A DNA stretch of 64,000 nucleotides from the NCBI RefSeq assembly GCF_019049255.1, contig NZ_JAGMUJ010000031.1:124001-188000 (forward strand), given 5' to 3'. The DNA comes from Streptomyces sp. AC558_RSS880. Its GTDB lineage: Bacteria > Actinomycetota > Actinomycetes > Streptomycetales > Streptomycetaceae. Below are positions 42,444 to 51,796 of this stretch, piece by piece. Both the position numbers and the translations under genes were made by a program. Position 1 is the first letter of the stretch, and each line of letters begins with the position of its first letter. Under the pieces are notes generated by a model. It was given only the letters and a program-made list of their open reading frames with translations. It ran no database searches and was not told the DNA's origin.

Positions 42444-45146
42444 ATGGTGACGTTCGCGCAGGCGCAGGAGCGCGCGGAGGAGTGGGTCAACGGGGACGTG
42501 CCGGCGTATCAGCATCGTGAGGTGCGGGTGCGGGAGTTCGGCCTCGGGTTCGTGGTGTGGGCGGAGGACCGTGCGGACGGGCCCCGTTCGGACGGGGGTG
42601 CGCAGCGGCTGGTGATCGCCCGCGACAGTGGTGAGGCGACGCTGTGGCCGGCGTTGCCGGTGGGTGAGGTGATCCGCCGGTACGAGGAGGAGTACGGCCG
42701 TGACGATTCGGCGTCCGAGCCGGTGCCGGCGCCTGCGGCGCGGGTGGATCTGAACCAGACCTCGTTCTTGCTGAGTCCGCCGGAGTGGTTGCAGGAGGCG
42801 GCGGACCGGCTGGGGATTCCGGATCGGCGGGGGGAGGGCTCGGGGGCGGGTGCGTCTGCGGCTTCGGCCGACGGTTCGGGTTCGAGTTCGGGTTCGGCTG
42901 CGGGGTCTGCTTCGGGGGCGGGCGGTGCGTCTGCCGGTTCTCCGGGGGCGGGTTCCGGTTCGGGGGCTTCCGTGCCGGGTGCGGCTGCGTCTGCGGGGAG
43001 TGGTGCCGCGTGGCCCGCCGCCGGGGGGAGTGGTTCTCCCGCGGGGGCGGGTGCGCCGGCCGGGGCGACTCCGTGGGCCGGTACGGACACCAACGCCGAT
43101 GCCGGTGAGGACCGTTCCGTGCCGCTGCCGGAGACCGTGTTCGCGCCGCAGTTGAGTGAGTCCGGTGACGACGCTCCGCCGCCCGTGGCTCCGCCGGAGG
43201 CGAAGACGGCGCTGATGTCGGGCGGCAGCGGGCTTCCGCCGACGGCCGTCGCGCCGGCGGTCCAGGATTCCGGTGCGCCGCAGGGAGCGCCGGGTGCGCC
43301 GCCGCCCACGCCGGGCGGTGCGCCGTACGGTCATCCGCACGGGCCCGGTGGTGCGCCTACGCCTCCGCCGGCTGGTCCGGGTGTGCCTACGCCTCCGTCG
43401 GCTGGTCCGGGTGCGCCTACGCCTCCGCCGGCCGGTGCGGGTGTGCCGGAGCGGCCGCTCGCGCCGAACGCCGGGGACATCGCGGATGCCGCGACCAGCA
43501 AGGCGACTCCGCCTCCGCGGCGCGTCTCGGGCGCGGCGACCCCGCCCCCTCCGGGCGCCCCGGGGACCCCGGGTGCGCGTCCGGGCGGTACGCCCGCGCC
43601 GCCGTCCGCTCCGGCGGGCGGGTACGTGCCGACGCAGATGGTGCCGCCGCTCAGCCCTGACGGGCCGGGGGCGCCGGGTGGGTCGACCCCGCCGCCCGGG
43701 ACGCCGGCCCCGCCTGCGCCGCCCGGTGGTGTCCACCACGCGGCGACGATGCTCGCGGGCCCGGGAAGCATGGGCCCGGGCGGCCCCGGCGCGCCCCAGC
43801 CTCCGGGACCGCCCGGCGCTCCGGGTGCTCCTGGCGCCCCTCAGCCGCCTGGTGCTCCTGGCGCCCCTGGTGTGCCTCAGCCTCCCGGCCCTCCCGGCGT
43901 CCCGGGTGCTCCCGGCGCCCCTCAGCCGCCGGTTCCGCCCGGTGCTCCCGGTACGGCCGGAGGCGGGCGTGGGCCCGTGCATCACGCGGAGACCGTGCTG
44001 GCCGCGCCGCCGGTGGCCGGGCCCGGTATGCCTCCGCCCCCGGCGCCCCCGGGAATGCCCGGCGGCGCTCCGCCGATGCCGCCCGGCGGGATGCCCCCCG
44101 GTACGCCTGCGCCCGGGGTTCCCGTGCCGGGGCAGCCGCCGGCGTACGGCTATCCGCAGCCGCCCGCCGGTCAGCCGACCGTCGGCCCCGGCTACCAGGC
44201 CGTGCTGCGCTACCGCGCGCAGGACGGTTCCGAGCAGCAGCTGATCCGGCGTTCGGCGCCGGGTACGCCGCACCCGGAGTGGCAGATCTTCCACGAGCTG
44301 CGCGCCATGAACGTGCCGTCGGACCAGGTGCTGGAGCTGCACACCGAGCTGGAGTCGTGCGAGCTGCCGGGTGCGTACTGCGCGCGGATGATCCGTGAGC
44401 AGTGGCCGCAGGCGCGGATCACGTCCATCGCTCCGTACGGCACGGATCACGCGAGCCGGCAGCAGGGCATGGGGCAGTTGCTGGTCCACCAGGGTGAGTT
44501 GCACCAGGTGGCGGACGGTCCGGCGCGTCCCGCGCCGGTGCGTGCGCCGATTCCGCCGGTGCAGCCCGTGCCGCCGGTTCCGCCGGAGGCGATCGCGCAG
44601 GAGCTGGCGGGGGCGTTCGGTCCGGGTGTGTTCCGGTTCGAGCAGGCGGCGGTGTCCCGGCAGGGTGTGCCGCCGGTCGTGGCGCACACTCTGGTGGTGG
44701 CGGGGCTGCCGCTGGACATGGGTCCGTTCTTCTGGGCGCAGGCCCAGCCGGGACGGCCGGTGCCGACGCTGGCGGAGCTGGCGGCGGAGCGGGGTGTGCA
44801 GCCGGCCTCGGACGCGGGTTCGTACCTGGTGATGGGCAGTGACTTCGGCAAGGCGATCTGTGTGCAGTACGGCACGGCGAACATCGTCGCGGTGCCGGTG
44901 GAGGCCGGGCCGGGCGGTGTGCCGGTGCCGCCGCAGTTCGTGAACACCGGTCTGCCGGAGTTCGCGCGCTGTCTGGCGCTGCTGGGCCGGATGTGGCGGC
45001 TGCGGTTCGGGTTGAACCAGGAGCAGGCGGGCCGCTGGACGGTGGACTTCCAGGCGCAGTTGGCCGCGCTGGACCCGGCGGCGCTGGGTTCGCCGGAGAG
45101 CTGGTGGTCGGTGCTGCTGGAGCAGATGTGGGACGGGCTGCTCTGA
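42444..45146 (+). CDS. Imm35-like + linker + deaminase + SUKH-4 fusion protein
   Basis: The protein has 900 residues. Residues 1-85 resemble YrhB/Imm35 (AQERAEEWVNGDVPAYQHRE, GFVVWAEDR, VGEVIRRYEEEYG). Residues about 95-580 are a Gly/Pro/Ala-rich linker with collagen-like GAPGAP repeats. Residues about 583-705 form a deaminase-like domain with H633-T-E635 and C639/C646 in ELHTELESCELPGAYCARM, near ITSIAPYG. The last 165 residues fit SUKH-4 (FRFEQAAVSRQGVPPVVAHTL, SYLVMGSDFGKAICVQ, ARCLALLGRMWRLR). There is no signal peptide. It combines two immunity-type folds with a toxin-type enzyme. A strong terminator follows. Confidence 0.8.
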   Translation: MVTFAQAQERAEEWVNGDVPAYQHREVRVREFGLGFVVWAEDRADGPRSDGGAQRLVIARDSGEATLWPALPVGEVIRRYEEEYGRDDSASEPVPAPAARVDLNQTSFLLSPPEWLQEAADRLGIPDRRGEGSGAGASAASADGSGSSSGSAAGSASGAGGASAGSPGAGSGSGASVPGAAASAGSGAAWPAAGGSGSPAGAGAPAGATPWAGTDTNADAGEDRSVPLPETVFAPQLSESGDDAPPPVAPPEAKTALMSGGSGLPPTAVAPAVQDSGAPQGAPGAPPPTPGGAPYGHPHGPGGAPTPPPAGPGVPTPPSAGPGAPTPPPAGAGVPERPLAPNAGDIADAATSKATPPPRRVSGAATPPPPGAPGTPGARPGGTPAPPSAPAGGYVPTQMVPPLSPDGPGAPGGSTPPPGTPAPPAPPGGVHHAATMLAGPGSMGPGGPGAPQPPGPPGAPGAPGAPQPPGAPGAPGVPQPPGPPGVPGAPGAPQPPVPPGAPGTAGGGRGPVHHAETVLAAPPVAGPGMPPPPAPPGMPGGAPPMPPGGMPPGTPAPGVPVPGQPPAYGYPQPPAGQPTVGPGYQAVLRYRAQDGSEQQLIRRSAPGTPHPEWQIFHELRAMNVPSDQVLELHTELESCELPGAYCARMIREQWPQARITSIAPYGTDHASRQQGMGQLLVHQGELHQVADGPARPAPVRAPIPPVQPVPPVPPEAIAQELAGAFGPGVFRFEQAAVSRQGVPPVVAHTLVVAGLPLDMGPFFWAQAQPGRPVPTLAELAAERGVQPASDAGSYLVMGSDFGKAICVQYGTANIVAVPVEAGPGGVPVPPQFVNTGLPEFARCLALLGRMWRLRFGLNQEQAGRWTVDFQAQLAALDPAALGSPESWWSVLLEQMWDGLL

Positions 45147-45179
45147 CCGGTCGTAGCTGAACCCCGTGTGACGCGAGGA

Positions 45180-45213
45180 GCCGGGCCCGGTCGTCAGGAC
45201 GACCGGGCCCGGC
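45180..45213 (+). terminator. Rho-independent terminator after the toxin-immunity operon
   Basis: Perfect 16-bp arms gccgggcccggtcgtc (45180-45195) and gacgaccgggcccggc (45198-45213) are followed directly by TTTT, 34 bases after the stop. Confidence 0.93.
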
Positions 45214-45349
45214 TTTTGCGTGCCCTCCTCGCGGAGTGTCGCGTTATGAACACTTCCGTGTCATCCACCAAGATGTGCGCGATTCATCCCATTTCGTGCT
45301 CGGTCTTTCGTGCTGGGCTTCGTGTCCGTCGGTGGAGAGGGGTTCCAGG

Positions 45350-46234
45350 GTGAGCAGCGCATCGGTGTCGTCGCAGGGCTTCGAGCTCGTACGGGGGCGT
45401 GGTTACCGTCCCTTGCAGGTGATCGCGTACGTCGAGGCCCTCTCGGGTGATCGTGACGCCGCCTGGGAGCGGGCCGCGCGGCTCACCGTCCTCGCCCGGG
45501 AGATGGAGGAGGAGCTGGAGCTGCTGCGGGTGCGGGTGGCGGGGCTGGCACCGCAGACGTACGAGTCGCTCGGGGAGAGCGCGCGGCGGCTGTTCGAGCT
45601 GGCGGGGGAGGAGGCGACGGACGTACGGCAGTCGGCGCGGCAGTACGTGCAGGACGTGACGGACCTGGCGGAGGACGACGCGACCGGCGTGCGGGAGGCC
45701 GCGCGGGCGCACGCCGAGACCGTACGCGCCGAGGCCGATGAACACGCCGGGAAGGTGCTGCTGGCGGCCCGCGCGGAGGCCGACCGGATCCGGGTCGAGG
45801 CCCGGGCCGAGGTGAAGGAGCGGCGCGCGCAGACGCTGGCGGTGCTGCGGGAGATGCGCGAGCGCACCTCGGGGATGCTCGCCGAGGCGGCCGGGGAGCA
45901 GGCGGAACGGCTGGACGCGGTGGCCCGGGAGGAGGCCGCGCGGGTGGCCGCACTGGAGGCCCGGAACGCGGAGGCGGAGGAGCGCGCCGAGGGTGTGCTG
46001 GCCGAGGCGCGGCAGGTCTTCGCCGACGCGGAGGAGTCGGCGCGGCGCTGCGCGGAGGAGGCGCGGGAGCGGGCGGCGGAGCTGCTCGCCGAGGCGCGTG
46101 TCCGCGCGGAGGGCGTCGCGCGGGAGACCGAGCGGGTGCTGCGCGAGCACGCCGGGGCGCGGGAGGACGTACAGGCGCAACTGGACCAGGTGTGCGCGGG
46201 CCTCAGCGCGCTGACGGGGCGGGCCGTGGAGTGA
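45350..46234 (+). CDS. Long coiled-coil protein (annotated family: cellulose-binding)
   Basis: This 294-residue protein is almost entirely charged coiled coil from residue 35 on, with repeated Ala/Glu/Arg heptads (ARAEADRIRVEARAEVKERR, EEARERAAELLAEARVRAEG). The short N-terminus FELVRGRGYRPLQVIAYVEAL resembles that of Streptomyces coiled-coil proteins often labelled cellulose-binding or DivIVA/Scy-like. It has no membrane segment. A cytoskeletal or polarity role is plausible but not shown here. The GTG at 45350 follows GGAGAGGGG; upstream codons overlap the promoter region. Confidence 0.82.
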   Translation: MSSASVSSQGFELVRGRGYRPLQVIAYVEALSGDRDAAWERAARLTVLAREMEEELELLRVRVAGLAPQTYESLGESARRLFELAGEEATDVRQSARQYVQDVTDLAEDDATGVREAARAHAETVRAEADEHAGKVLLAARAEADRIRVEARAEVKERRAQTLAVLREMRERTSGMLAEAAGEQAERLDAVAREEAARVAALEARNAEAEERAEGVLAEARQVFADAEESARRCAEEARERAAELLAEARVRAEGVARETERVLREHAGAREDVQAQLDQVCAGLSALTGRAVE

Positions 46235-46303
46235 CCCGGCCCCGGGCTTGGGCCCTGTGCCGCGGCTGAACGCGGAAGGGGCCGTTCGGGGTGCGGGACC
46301 CGT

Positions 46304-47797
46304 TCAGTCCTTGAGCACCGGGAACGTGCGCGGCGCGAGGACCAGCAGGACCAGGAACGCCAGTGCCGCCGCGCACGCCGCGCCGAGGTAGACCGCGTGC
46401 ACGGCGTCCGCGACGGCCCGGCGGGTGGCCTCGGGGACGGTGCCCGCGTCCAGGGCGCGGGTGACGGAGTCCAGGTCGTGCGCGCCGCCGAGGCGCGTGG
46501 CCAGGACGCCGTTGGCGACCGCGCCGAAGAGGGCCGCGCCGACGGTCTGGCCGGTCTGCCGGCAGAAGAGGATCGACCCGGTCGCCGTGCCGCGTTCCTC
46601 CCACTCCACCGACGACTGCACCCCGATGATCAGGGGCAGCTGGAACAGGCCGAGGGCCGCGCCCAGCAGCAGCATCAGCAGGGTCGGCTGCCACGCCTCG
46701 CCGGGATAGGGGAGGAAGGTGAACGCGAAGAGGACGACCGCGGCCGTGCCGATGCCGAGCATCGCGGTGTTGCGGAAGCCGATGCGGCGGTACACGTGCT
46801 GGCTGAGGGCGGCCGACACCGGCCAGCTCAGCGTCCACACGGAGAGGACGAATCCGGCGGCCACCGGGGCGAGGCCGAGGACGGACTGGGCGTAGGTGGG
46901 CAGGAAGACCGTGGGGGCCACCATCAGCAGGCCCAGGGCGCCGAGGGCCAGGTTGACGGCGGCGATCGTGCGGCGGCGCCACACCCAGCCGGGGATGATC
47001 GGCTCCGCCGCGCGGTGTTCCGCCACGACCACGGCCGCGAGGAGCGCGGCTCCCGCCGCGAACAGGGCGAGTGACGGTGCGGACAGCCACGGCCAGGCGA
47101 CTCCGCCCTGCACGAGCGCGGTGAGCAGGACGCCCCCGCAGGCGAAGATCGCGACCGCGCCCGCCCAGTCCACGCGCGCGTGGTGGCCGTTCTCCCGTCG
47201 CGGCTCGTGGAGGTGACGCACGATCAGCCACAACGCCACCGCTCCGACGGGCAGGTTGACGAGGAAGATCCAGCGCCAGTCGGCGTAGGAGGCGAGCAGT
47301 CCGCCGATGCCGGGGCCGGCCACCGCGGAGACCGCCCACACGGTGGAGAGGCGGGCCTGGATCTTCGGGCGTTCCTGCAGCGGATACAGGTCGGCGGCGA
47401 GGGTCTGCACCGTGCCCTGGAGGGCGCCGCCGCCCAGGCCCTGCACGATGCGGAACGCGATGAGCGCGGCCATGTTCCAGGCCACGGCGCACAGCAGCGA
47501 GCCCAGCAGGAACAGGGCGGCGCCCGCGACGAGGACCGGTTTGCGGCCGAAGGTGTCGGAGAGCTTGCCGTAGACGGGGAGGGTGACCGTCACGGCCAGC
47601 AGGTAGCCGGAGAAGAGCCAGGAGAAGTAGGAGAAGCCGCCGAGGTCGCCGACGATCTGCGGGACGGCGGTGGACACGATGGTGGAGTCGAGTGCCGCCA
47701 GGGCCATCGCGAGCATCAGCGCGGCGACGACGGCGCCGCGCCGCCCGGTCGCGGCGGATCGTCCGCTGTCGCGTGTCACCGGTCTGGTGCCGTCCAC
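46304..47797 (-). CDS. MFS drug exporter, DHA2 (14-TMS) family
   Basis: This 497-residue protein has about 14 membrane segments and DHA2 signatures: LDSTIVSTAVPQIVGDLGG (motif D1-like), GKLSDTFGRKPVLVAG (motif A), FRIVQGLGGGALQG and VAGPGIGGLLASYADWRWIFLVNLPVG (motif C). It would export drugs or metabolites using the proton gradient. The GTG at 47797 has a GAAGGGA site at suitable spacing; an ATG 12 codons upstream does not. The 438-base gap beyond it contains a MerR-like site. Confidence 0.9.
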   Translation of the reverse strand: MDGTRPVTRDSGRSAATGRRGAVVAALMLAMALAALDSTIVSTAVPQIVGDLGGFSYFSWLFSGYLLAVTVTLPVYGKLSDTFGRKPVLVAGAALFLLGSLLCAVAWNMAALIAFRIVQGLGGGALQGTVQTLAADLYPLQERPKIQARLSTVWAVSAVAGPGIGGLLASYADWRWIFLVNLPVGAVALWLIVRHLHEPRRENGHHARVDWAGAVAIFACGGVLLTALVQGGVAWPWLSAPSLALFAAGAALLAAVVVAEHRAAEPIIPGWVWRRRTIAAVNLALGALGLLMVAPTVFLPTYAQSVLGLAPVAAGFVLSVWTLSWPVSAALSQHVYRRIGFRNTAMLGIGTAAVVLFAFTFLPYPGEAWQPTLLMLLLGAALGLFQLPLIIGVQSSVEWEERGTATGSILFCRQTGQTVGAALFGAVANGVLATRLGGAHDLDSVTRALDAGTVPEATRRAVADAVHAVYLGAACAAALAFLVLLVLAPRTFPVLKD

Positions 47798-47859
47798 CCG
47801 GAATCCCTTCCTCGCTTTGCTTGTCCCCTGCATGTGTTCGCCGCCGGACAGCTTCGCAC

Positions 47860-47892
47860 TTGACCCTCACGCCGCGGGAGGGTGGAGCCTTG
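47860..47892 (+). promoter_or_regulatory. MerR-type promoter/operator, with a 19-codon frame after it
   Basis: TTGACCCTC (47860-47868) and GAGGGT (47878-47883) form the inverted repeat between promoter hexamers that is typical of MerR-family targets (TTGACC-CTC-N9-GAGGGT, then GCCTTGAT). Immediately after it is an ATG-initiated frame of 19 codons (47893-47952) ending GAGGAGAGCCCTTAG. No MerR gene is present within the window. The 280 bases on to the ABC gene at 48236 hold its promoter but no other feature that I recognise. Confidence 0.5.
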
Positions 47893-48235
47893 ATGGGCCG
47901 ACAGGTGGAGCGACCCCGAGACGGTGTCCACCCGCCGGAGGAGAGCCCTTAGGGGTACCTCCGTACTACGGGTCGGGGAGGGTTCGTACCGGCGGAGGAC
48001 GAGAGGGGGCGGGAGCCTTCCTTAACCTGGCTTTACGCCGCTGGGGGGCGGCGTACCGCACCGGCGGGGGTGGGGTTTTCCTCAGTACAAGACTGCGCTG
48101 AACACCAGGGCGCGAGGCCCCTGCCGGCCGCCAGACTGAATCACGTCGCACGAACACGCACGAAGCGGCCGCCGGGTACGACGGGCGGGCGCCGGAGCAC
48201 CGCTTTCATCTGCTGACCGACATAGGAGATTTACC

Positions 48236-49024
48236 GTGACATCGGCTGTGACCATTCCCAGGCACGGGGGCACTGGAGGGCGTACGGCCGTTGCCGCGCG
48301 GGCGCGGCAGGTCGTGAAGGCGTACGGGTCGGGCGAGACCCGTGTCGTCGCCCTCGACCACGTCGACGTGGACATCGCCCGCAGTCAGTTCACCGCGATC
48401 ATGGGCCCCTCGGGGTCCGGCAAGTCCACGCTGATGCACTGCCTCGCCGGGCTCGACACCGTGACGTCCGGGCAGATCTACCTGGACGAGACCGAGATCA
48501 CCGGCCTGAAGGACAAGAAGCTCACGCGGCTGCGCCGGGACCGGATCGGCTTCATCTTCCAGGCGTTCAACCTGCTGCCGACGCTGAACGCGATCGAGAA
48601 CATCACGCTGCCCATGGACATCGCCGGCCGCAAGCCCGACAAGGCGTGGCTGGACCGGGTGGTGGAGACCGTCGGGCTCGCGGAGCGGCTCAAGCACCGG
48701 CCGACGCAGCTCTCCGGCGGCCAGCAGCAGCGGGTCGCGGTGGCGCGGGCGCTGGCGGCCCGGCCGGAGATCATCTTCGGTGACGAGCCGACCGGAAACC
48801 TCGACTCCCGCGCCGGCGCCGAGGTGCTCGGCTTCCTGCGCCGCTCGGTGGACGAGCTGGGCCAGACCATCGTGATGGTCACCCACGACCCGGTGGCCGC
48901 CTCCTACGCGGACCGGGTGCTGTACCTCGCCGACGGCCGCATCGTCGACGAGATGCACCAGCCGACCGCCGAACAGGTCCTGGACCGCATGAAGGACTTC
49001 GACGCCCGGGGGCGTACGTCATGA
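48236..49024 (+). CDS. ABC transporter ATPase, MacB/LolD type
   Basis: This 262-residue cassette has Walker A GPSGSGKST, Q-loop IGFIFQAFNLLPTLNAIENI, signature LSGGQQQRVAVARAL, Walker B IIFGDEPTGNLD and switch His in VMVTHDP. It is of the MacB/LolD/FtsE class that works with FtsX-type permeases. Its GTG start follows AGGAG. Its stop overlaps the permease start by four bases (ATGA), giving a clear two-gene transporter operon. Confidence 0.93.
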   Translation: MTSAVTIPRHGGTGGRTAVAARARQVVKAYGSGETRVVALDHVDVDIARSQFTAIMGPSGSGKSTLMHCLAGLDTVTSGQIYLDETEITGLKDKKLTRLRRDRIGFIFQAFNLLPTLNAIENITLPMDIAGRKPDKAWLDRVVETVGLAERLKHRPTQLSGGQQQRVAVARALAARPEIIFGDEPTGNLDSRAGAEVLGFLRRSVDELGQTIVMVTHDPVAASYADRVLYLADGRIVDEMHQPTAEQVLDRMKDFDARGRTS

Positions 49025-51600
49025 CCGTCCTGAAGACCTCCATGCGCAACTTCTTCGCGCACAAGGGACGCATGGCGCTGTCGGCGGTGGCGGTGCTGCT
49101 GTCGGTGGCGTTCGTCTGCGGCACGCTGGTGTTCACGGACACCATGAACACGACGTTCGACAAGCTGTTCGCGGCCACGTCGTCGGACGTCACGGTCAGC
49201 TCCAAGGACGCCTCCGACGGCGGTGAGACGACCTCCGACACCGGCAAGCCGCCGGTCATACCCGCCTCCGCGGTCGACCAGGTGCGGGACGCGAACGGGG
49301 TGAAGTCGGCCGAGGGCACGGTGGTCTCCACCTCGGTGACCGTCGTCGACGCCGACAAGGACAACCTCTCGCCCACCAGCGGCGGCCCGACCATCGTCGG
49401 CAGCTGGAACGGCAACGACGCCCGCACCATGGAGATCACCTCCGGTGCCGCGCCCAAGGGCGCGGAGCAGATCATGGTCGACGCCGACACCGCCGACAAG
49501 CACGACCTGAAGCTCGGTGACGAGATCGGCGTCATCAGCGCCGTCGGCACGCACACCGCGAAGATCTCCGGCATCGCCGAGTTCACGGTCACCAACCCCG
49601 GTGCGGCGATCTTCTACCTGGACACGAAGACCGCGCAGCAGACCCTGGTCGGCGAGAGCGGCGTCTACACCAACATCAACGTCACCGCCGCGTCCGGCGT
49701 CAGCGACGTGCAGCTGAAGAAGAACGTCGTGGCCGAACTCGGCGGCGACTACAAGGTGCTGACCGCAGAGGAGACCGCCGAGGCCAACCAGGAGAGCGTC
49801 GGCGATTTCATGAACGTCATGAAGTACGCGATGCTCGGCTTCGCCGGGGTCGCCTTCCTCGTCGGCATCTTCCTGATCATCAACACCTTCTCCATGCTGG
49901 TCGCCCAGCGCACCCGGGAGATCGGCCTGATGCGGGCGATCGGCTCGTCCCGCAAGCAGGTCAACCGTTCGGTGCTGGTCGAGGCGCTGCTGCTCGGCGT
50001 CTTCGGCTCGATCCTCGGAGTCGGCGCGGGTGTGGGACTCGCGGTCGGCCTGATGAAGCTCATGGGCATGATGGGCATGGACCTGTCCACGGACGACCTC
50101 ACGGTGGCCTGGACGACCCCGGCGCTCGGACTGCTCCTCGGCGTCGTCGTCACCGTGCTCGCCGCCTACCTGCCCGCCCGGCGGGCGGGGAAGATCTCCC
50201 CGATGGCCGCGCTGCGCGACGCCGGCACCCCGGCGGACGCCAAGGCCGGCTGGATACGCGGTGGGATCGGCCTGGTCCTCACCGGCGCCGGCGGGGCCTC
50301 CCTCTACCTGGCGGGGACGGCCGACAAGGCCACGGACGGCTCCCTGTGGCTGGGCCTGGGCGTGGTGCTGTCCCTGATCGGCTTCGTCGTCATCGGACCG
50401 GTGCTGGCGAGCGGTGTGGTGCGGGTCCTCGGTGCGATCCTGCTGCGGGCCTTCGGTCCCGTGGGCCGCATGGCCGAGCGCAACGCCCTGCGCAACCCGC
50501 GCCGCACCGGCGCGACGGGCGCCGCGCTGATGATCGGCCTCGCGCTGGTGGCGTGCCTGTCGGTGGTCGGGTCCTCCATGGTCGCCTCCGCCACCGACGA
50601 GCTCGACAAGACCGTCGGCACGGACTTCATCATCCAGTCCGACAACGGCCACCTGATCACCCCGCAGGCCGTCGAGGCCGTGAAGAAGTCACCCGAGGTG
50701 GACCGGGTCACCGAGTACAAGTGGACCGAGGCCGACTTCACCACGCCCGACGGCAAGACGCAGAAGGACACGGCGATCACGGCGGCCGACCCGACGTACG
50801 CGACCGACCTGCGGGTCGAGACGGTCGCCGGGAAGCTCGGCGACGCCTACAAGCCCGATTCGATGTCCGTCCACGAGGACTTCGCGAAGGACCACGGCAT
50901 CAGCATCGGCTCGAAGATCGAGATCGCGTTCAAGGACGGCGAGACGGGCACGCTGACGGTCCGGGCCATCACCAGCAGCGAGGCCGTCATCGACGCGGGC
51001 GCGATGTACACGTCCATCGACACCCTCGCCACGTACGTGCCGGCCGACAGGATGCCGCTGGACACGCTGCTCTTCGTCTCGGCGAAGGACGGACAGCAGG
51101 ACGCCGCGTACACGGCACTCAAGGACGCGCTGCACGACTACCCGCAGTACGAGGTGCGCGACCAGACCGACTACAAGGAGGCGCTGAAGGACCAGATCGG
51201 CCAGCTGCTGAACATGATCTACGGTCTGCTGGCCCTGGCGATCGTCGTGGCGATCCTCGGTGTGGTGAACACCCTGGCCCTGTCGGTGGTGGAGCGGACC
51301 CGGGAGATCGGCCTGATGCGGGCCATCGGCCTCTCGCGCCGGCAGCTGCGCCGCATGATCCGCATGGAGTCGGTCGTGATCGCCCTCTTCGGTGCCCTGC
51401 TGGGCCTCGGACTGGGCATGGGCTGGGGCGCCACCGCGCAGCAGCTGCTCGCCCTGGAGGGCCTGAAGGTCCTCGAGATCCCGTGGCCGACGATCATCGG
51501 CGTCTTCATCGGCTCGGCCTTCGTGGGCTTGTTCGCCGCGCTGGTCCCGGCCTTCCGCGCCGGCCGCATGAACGTCCTGAACGCCATCGCCACCGACTAG
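49021..51600 (+). CDS. FtsX-like ABC transporter permease, MacB type
   Basis: The protein has 859 residues and four clear features of a duplicated FtsX permease. An N-terminal helix (LSAVAVLLSVAFVCGTLVFT) and a large extracytoplasmic domain come first. Three helices around residues 260-410 (YAMLGFAGVAFLVGIFLIINT, then TREIGLMRAIGSSRKQV) follow. A second half repeats the plan with TREIGLMRAIGLSRRQL near the C-terminus. Such systems (MacB-like) use mechanotransmission to expel peptides, antibiotics or lipoproteins. No adjacent regulator or substrate gene gives the cargo. Confidence 0.9.
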   Translation: MTVLKTSMRNFFAHKGRMALSAVAVLLSVAFVCGTLVFTDTMNTTFDKLFAATSSDVTVSSKDASDGGETTSDTGKPPVIPASAVDQVRDANGVKSAEGTVVSTSVTVVDADKDNLSPTSGGPTIVGSWNGNDARTMEITSGAAPKGAEQIMVDADTADKHDLKLGDEIGVISAVGTHTAKISGIAEFTVTNPGAAIFYLDTKTAQQTLVGESGVYTNINVTAASGVSDVQLKKNVVAELGGDYKVLTAEETAEANQESVGDFMNVMKYAMLGFAGVAFLVGIFLIINTFSMLVAQRTREIGLMRAIGSSRKQVNRSVLVEALLLGVFGSILGVGAGVGLAVGLMKLMGMMGMDLSTDDLTVAWTTPALGLLLGVVVTVLAAYLPARRAGKISPMAALRDAGTPADAKAGWIRGGIGLVLTGAGGASLYLAGTADKATDGSLWLGLGVVLSLIGFVVIGPVLASGVVRVLGAILLRAFGPVGRMAERNALRNPRRTGATGAALMIGLALVACLSVVGSSMVASATDELDKTVGTDFIIQSDNGHLITPQAVEAVKKSPEVDRVTEYKWTEADFTTPDGKTQKDTAITAADPTYATDLRVETVAGKLGDAYKPDSMSVHEDFAKDHGISIGSKIEIAFKDGETGTLTVRAITSSEAVIDAGAMYTSIDTLATYVPADRMPLDTLLFVSAKDGQQDAAYTALKDALHDYPQYEVRDQTDYKEALKDQIGQLLNMIYGLLALAIVVAILGVVNTLALSVVERTREIGLMRAIGLSRRQLRRMIRMESVVIALFGALLGLGLGMGWGATAQQLLALEGLKVLEIPWPTIIGVFIGSAFVGLFAALVPAFRAGRMNVLNAIATD

Positions 51601-51627
51601 CCACCGCACACGGGGGTTGCGGGGGAA

Positions 51628-51672
51628 ACACCCGGCGCCGGGAGTCCTCGGGGGACTCCCGGCGCCGGGTGT
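51628..51672 (+). terminator. Strong terminator after the MacB-like operon
   Basis: Perfect 20-bp arms at 51628-51647 and 51653-51672 (core acccggcgccgggagtcc and its complement) flank a five-base loop, 28 bases after the permease stop. The remaining part of the 308-base gap to mfd holds a perfect DnaA-box 9-mer and the mfd promoter. Confidence 0.92.
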
Positions 51673-51796
51673 GCGCATACCGGCACCCCGGTTTTCCAGC
51701 CGACTGAGTCGGGTGGTGGGTGGGTACAGGCCAGAGGTCCGGGGGCGGGAACCTCCTGGGGGCCGAGCACCGGCACCGCCCACCGGTCGGCGGACG

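Noticed and set aside
43300..44150. Repeat region suggestive of a mobile or recombination element
   Set aside because: The DNA repeats follow the Gly/Pro/Ala coding pattern of the linker in the large fusion protein; no terminal inverted repeats or target duplications are seen.
41067..44687. A 1206-residue Arg-rich open frame on the minus strand
   Set aside because: It is antisense to the WHH-SUKH and deaminase-SUKH-4 genes and made almost wholly of Arg, Pro, His and Thr, the signature of a GC-rich antisense frame.
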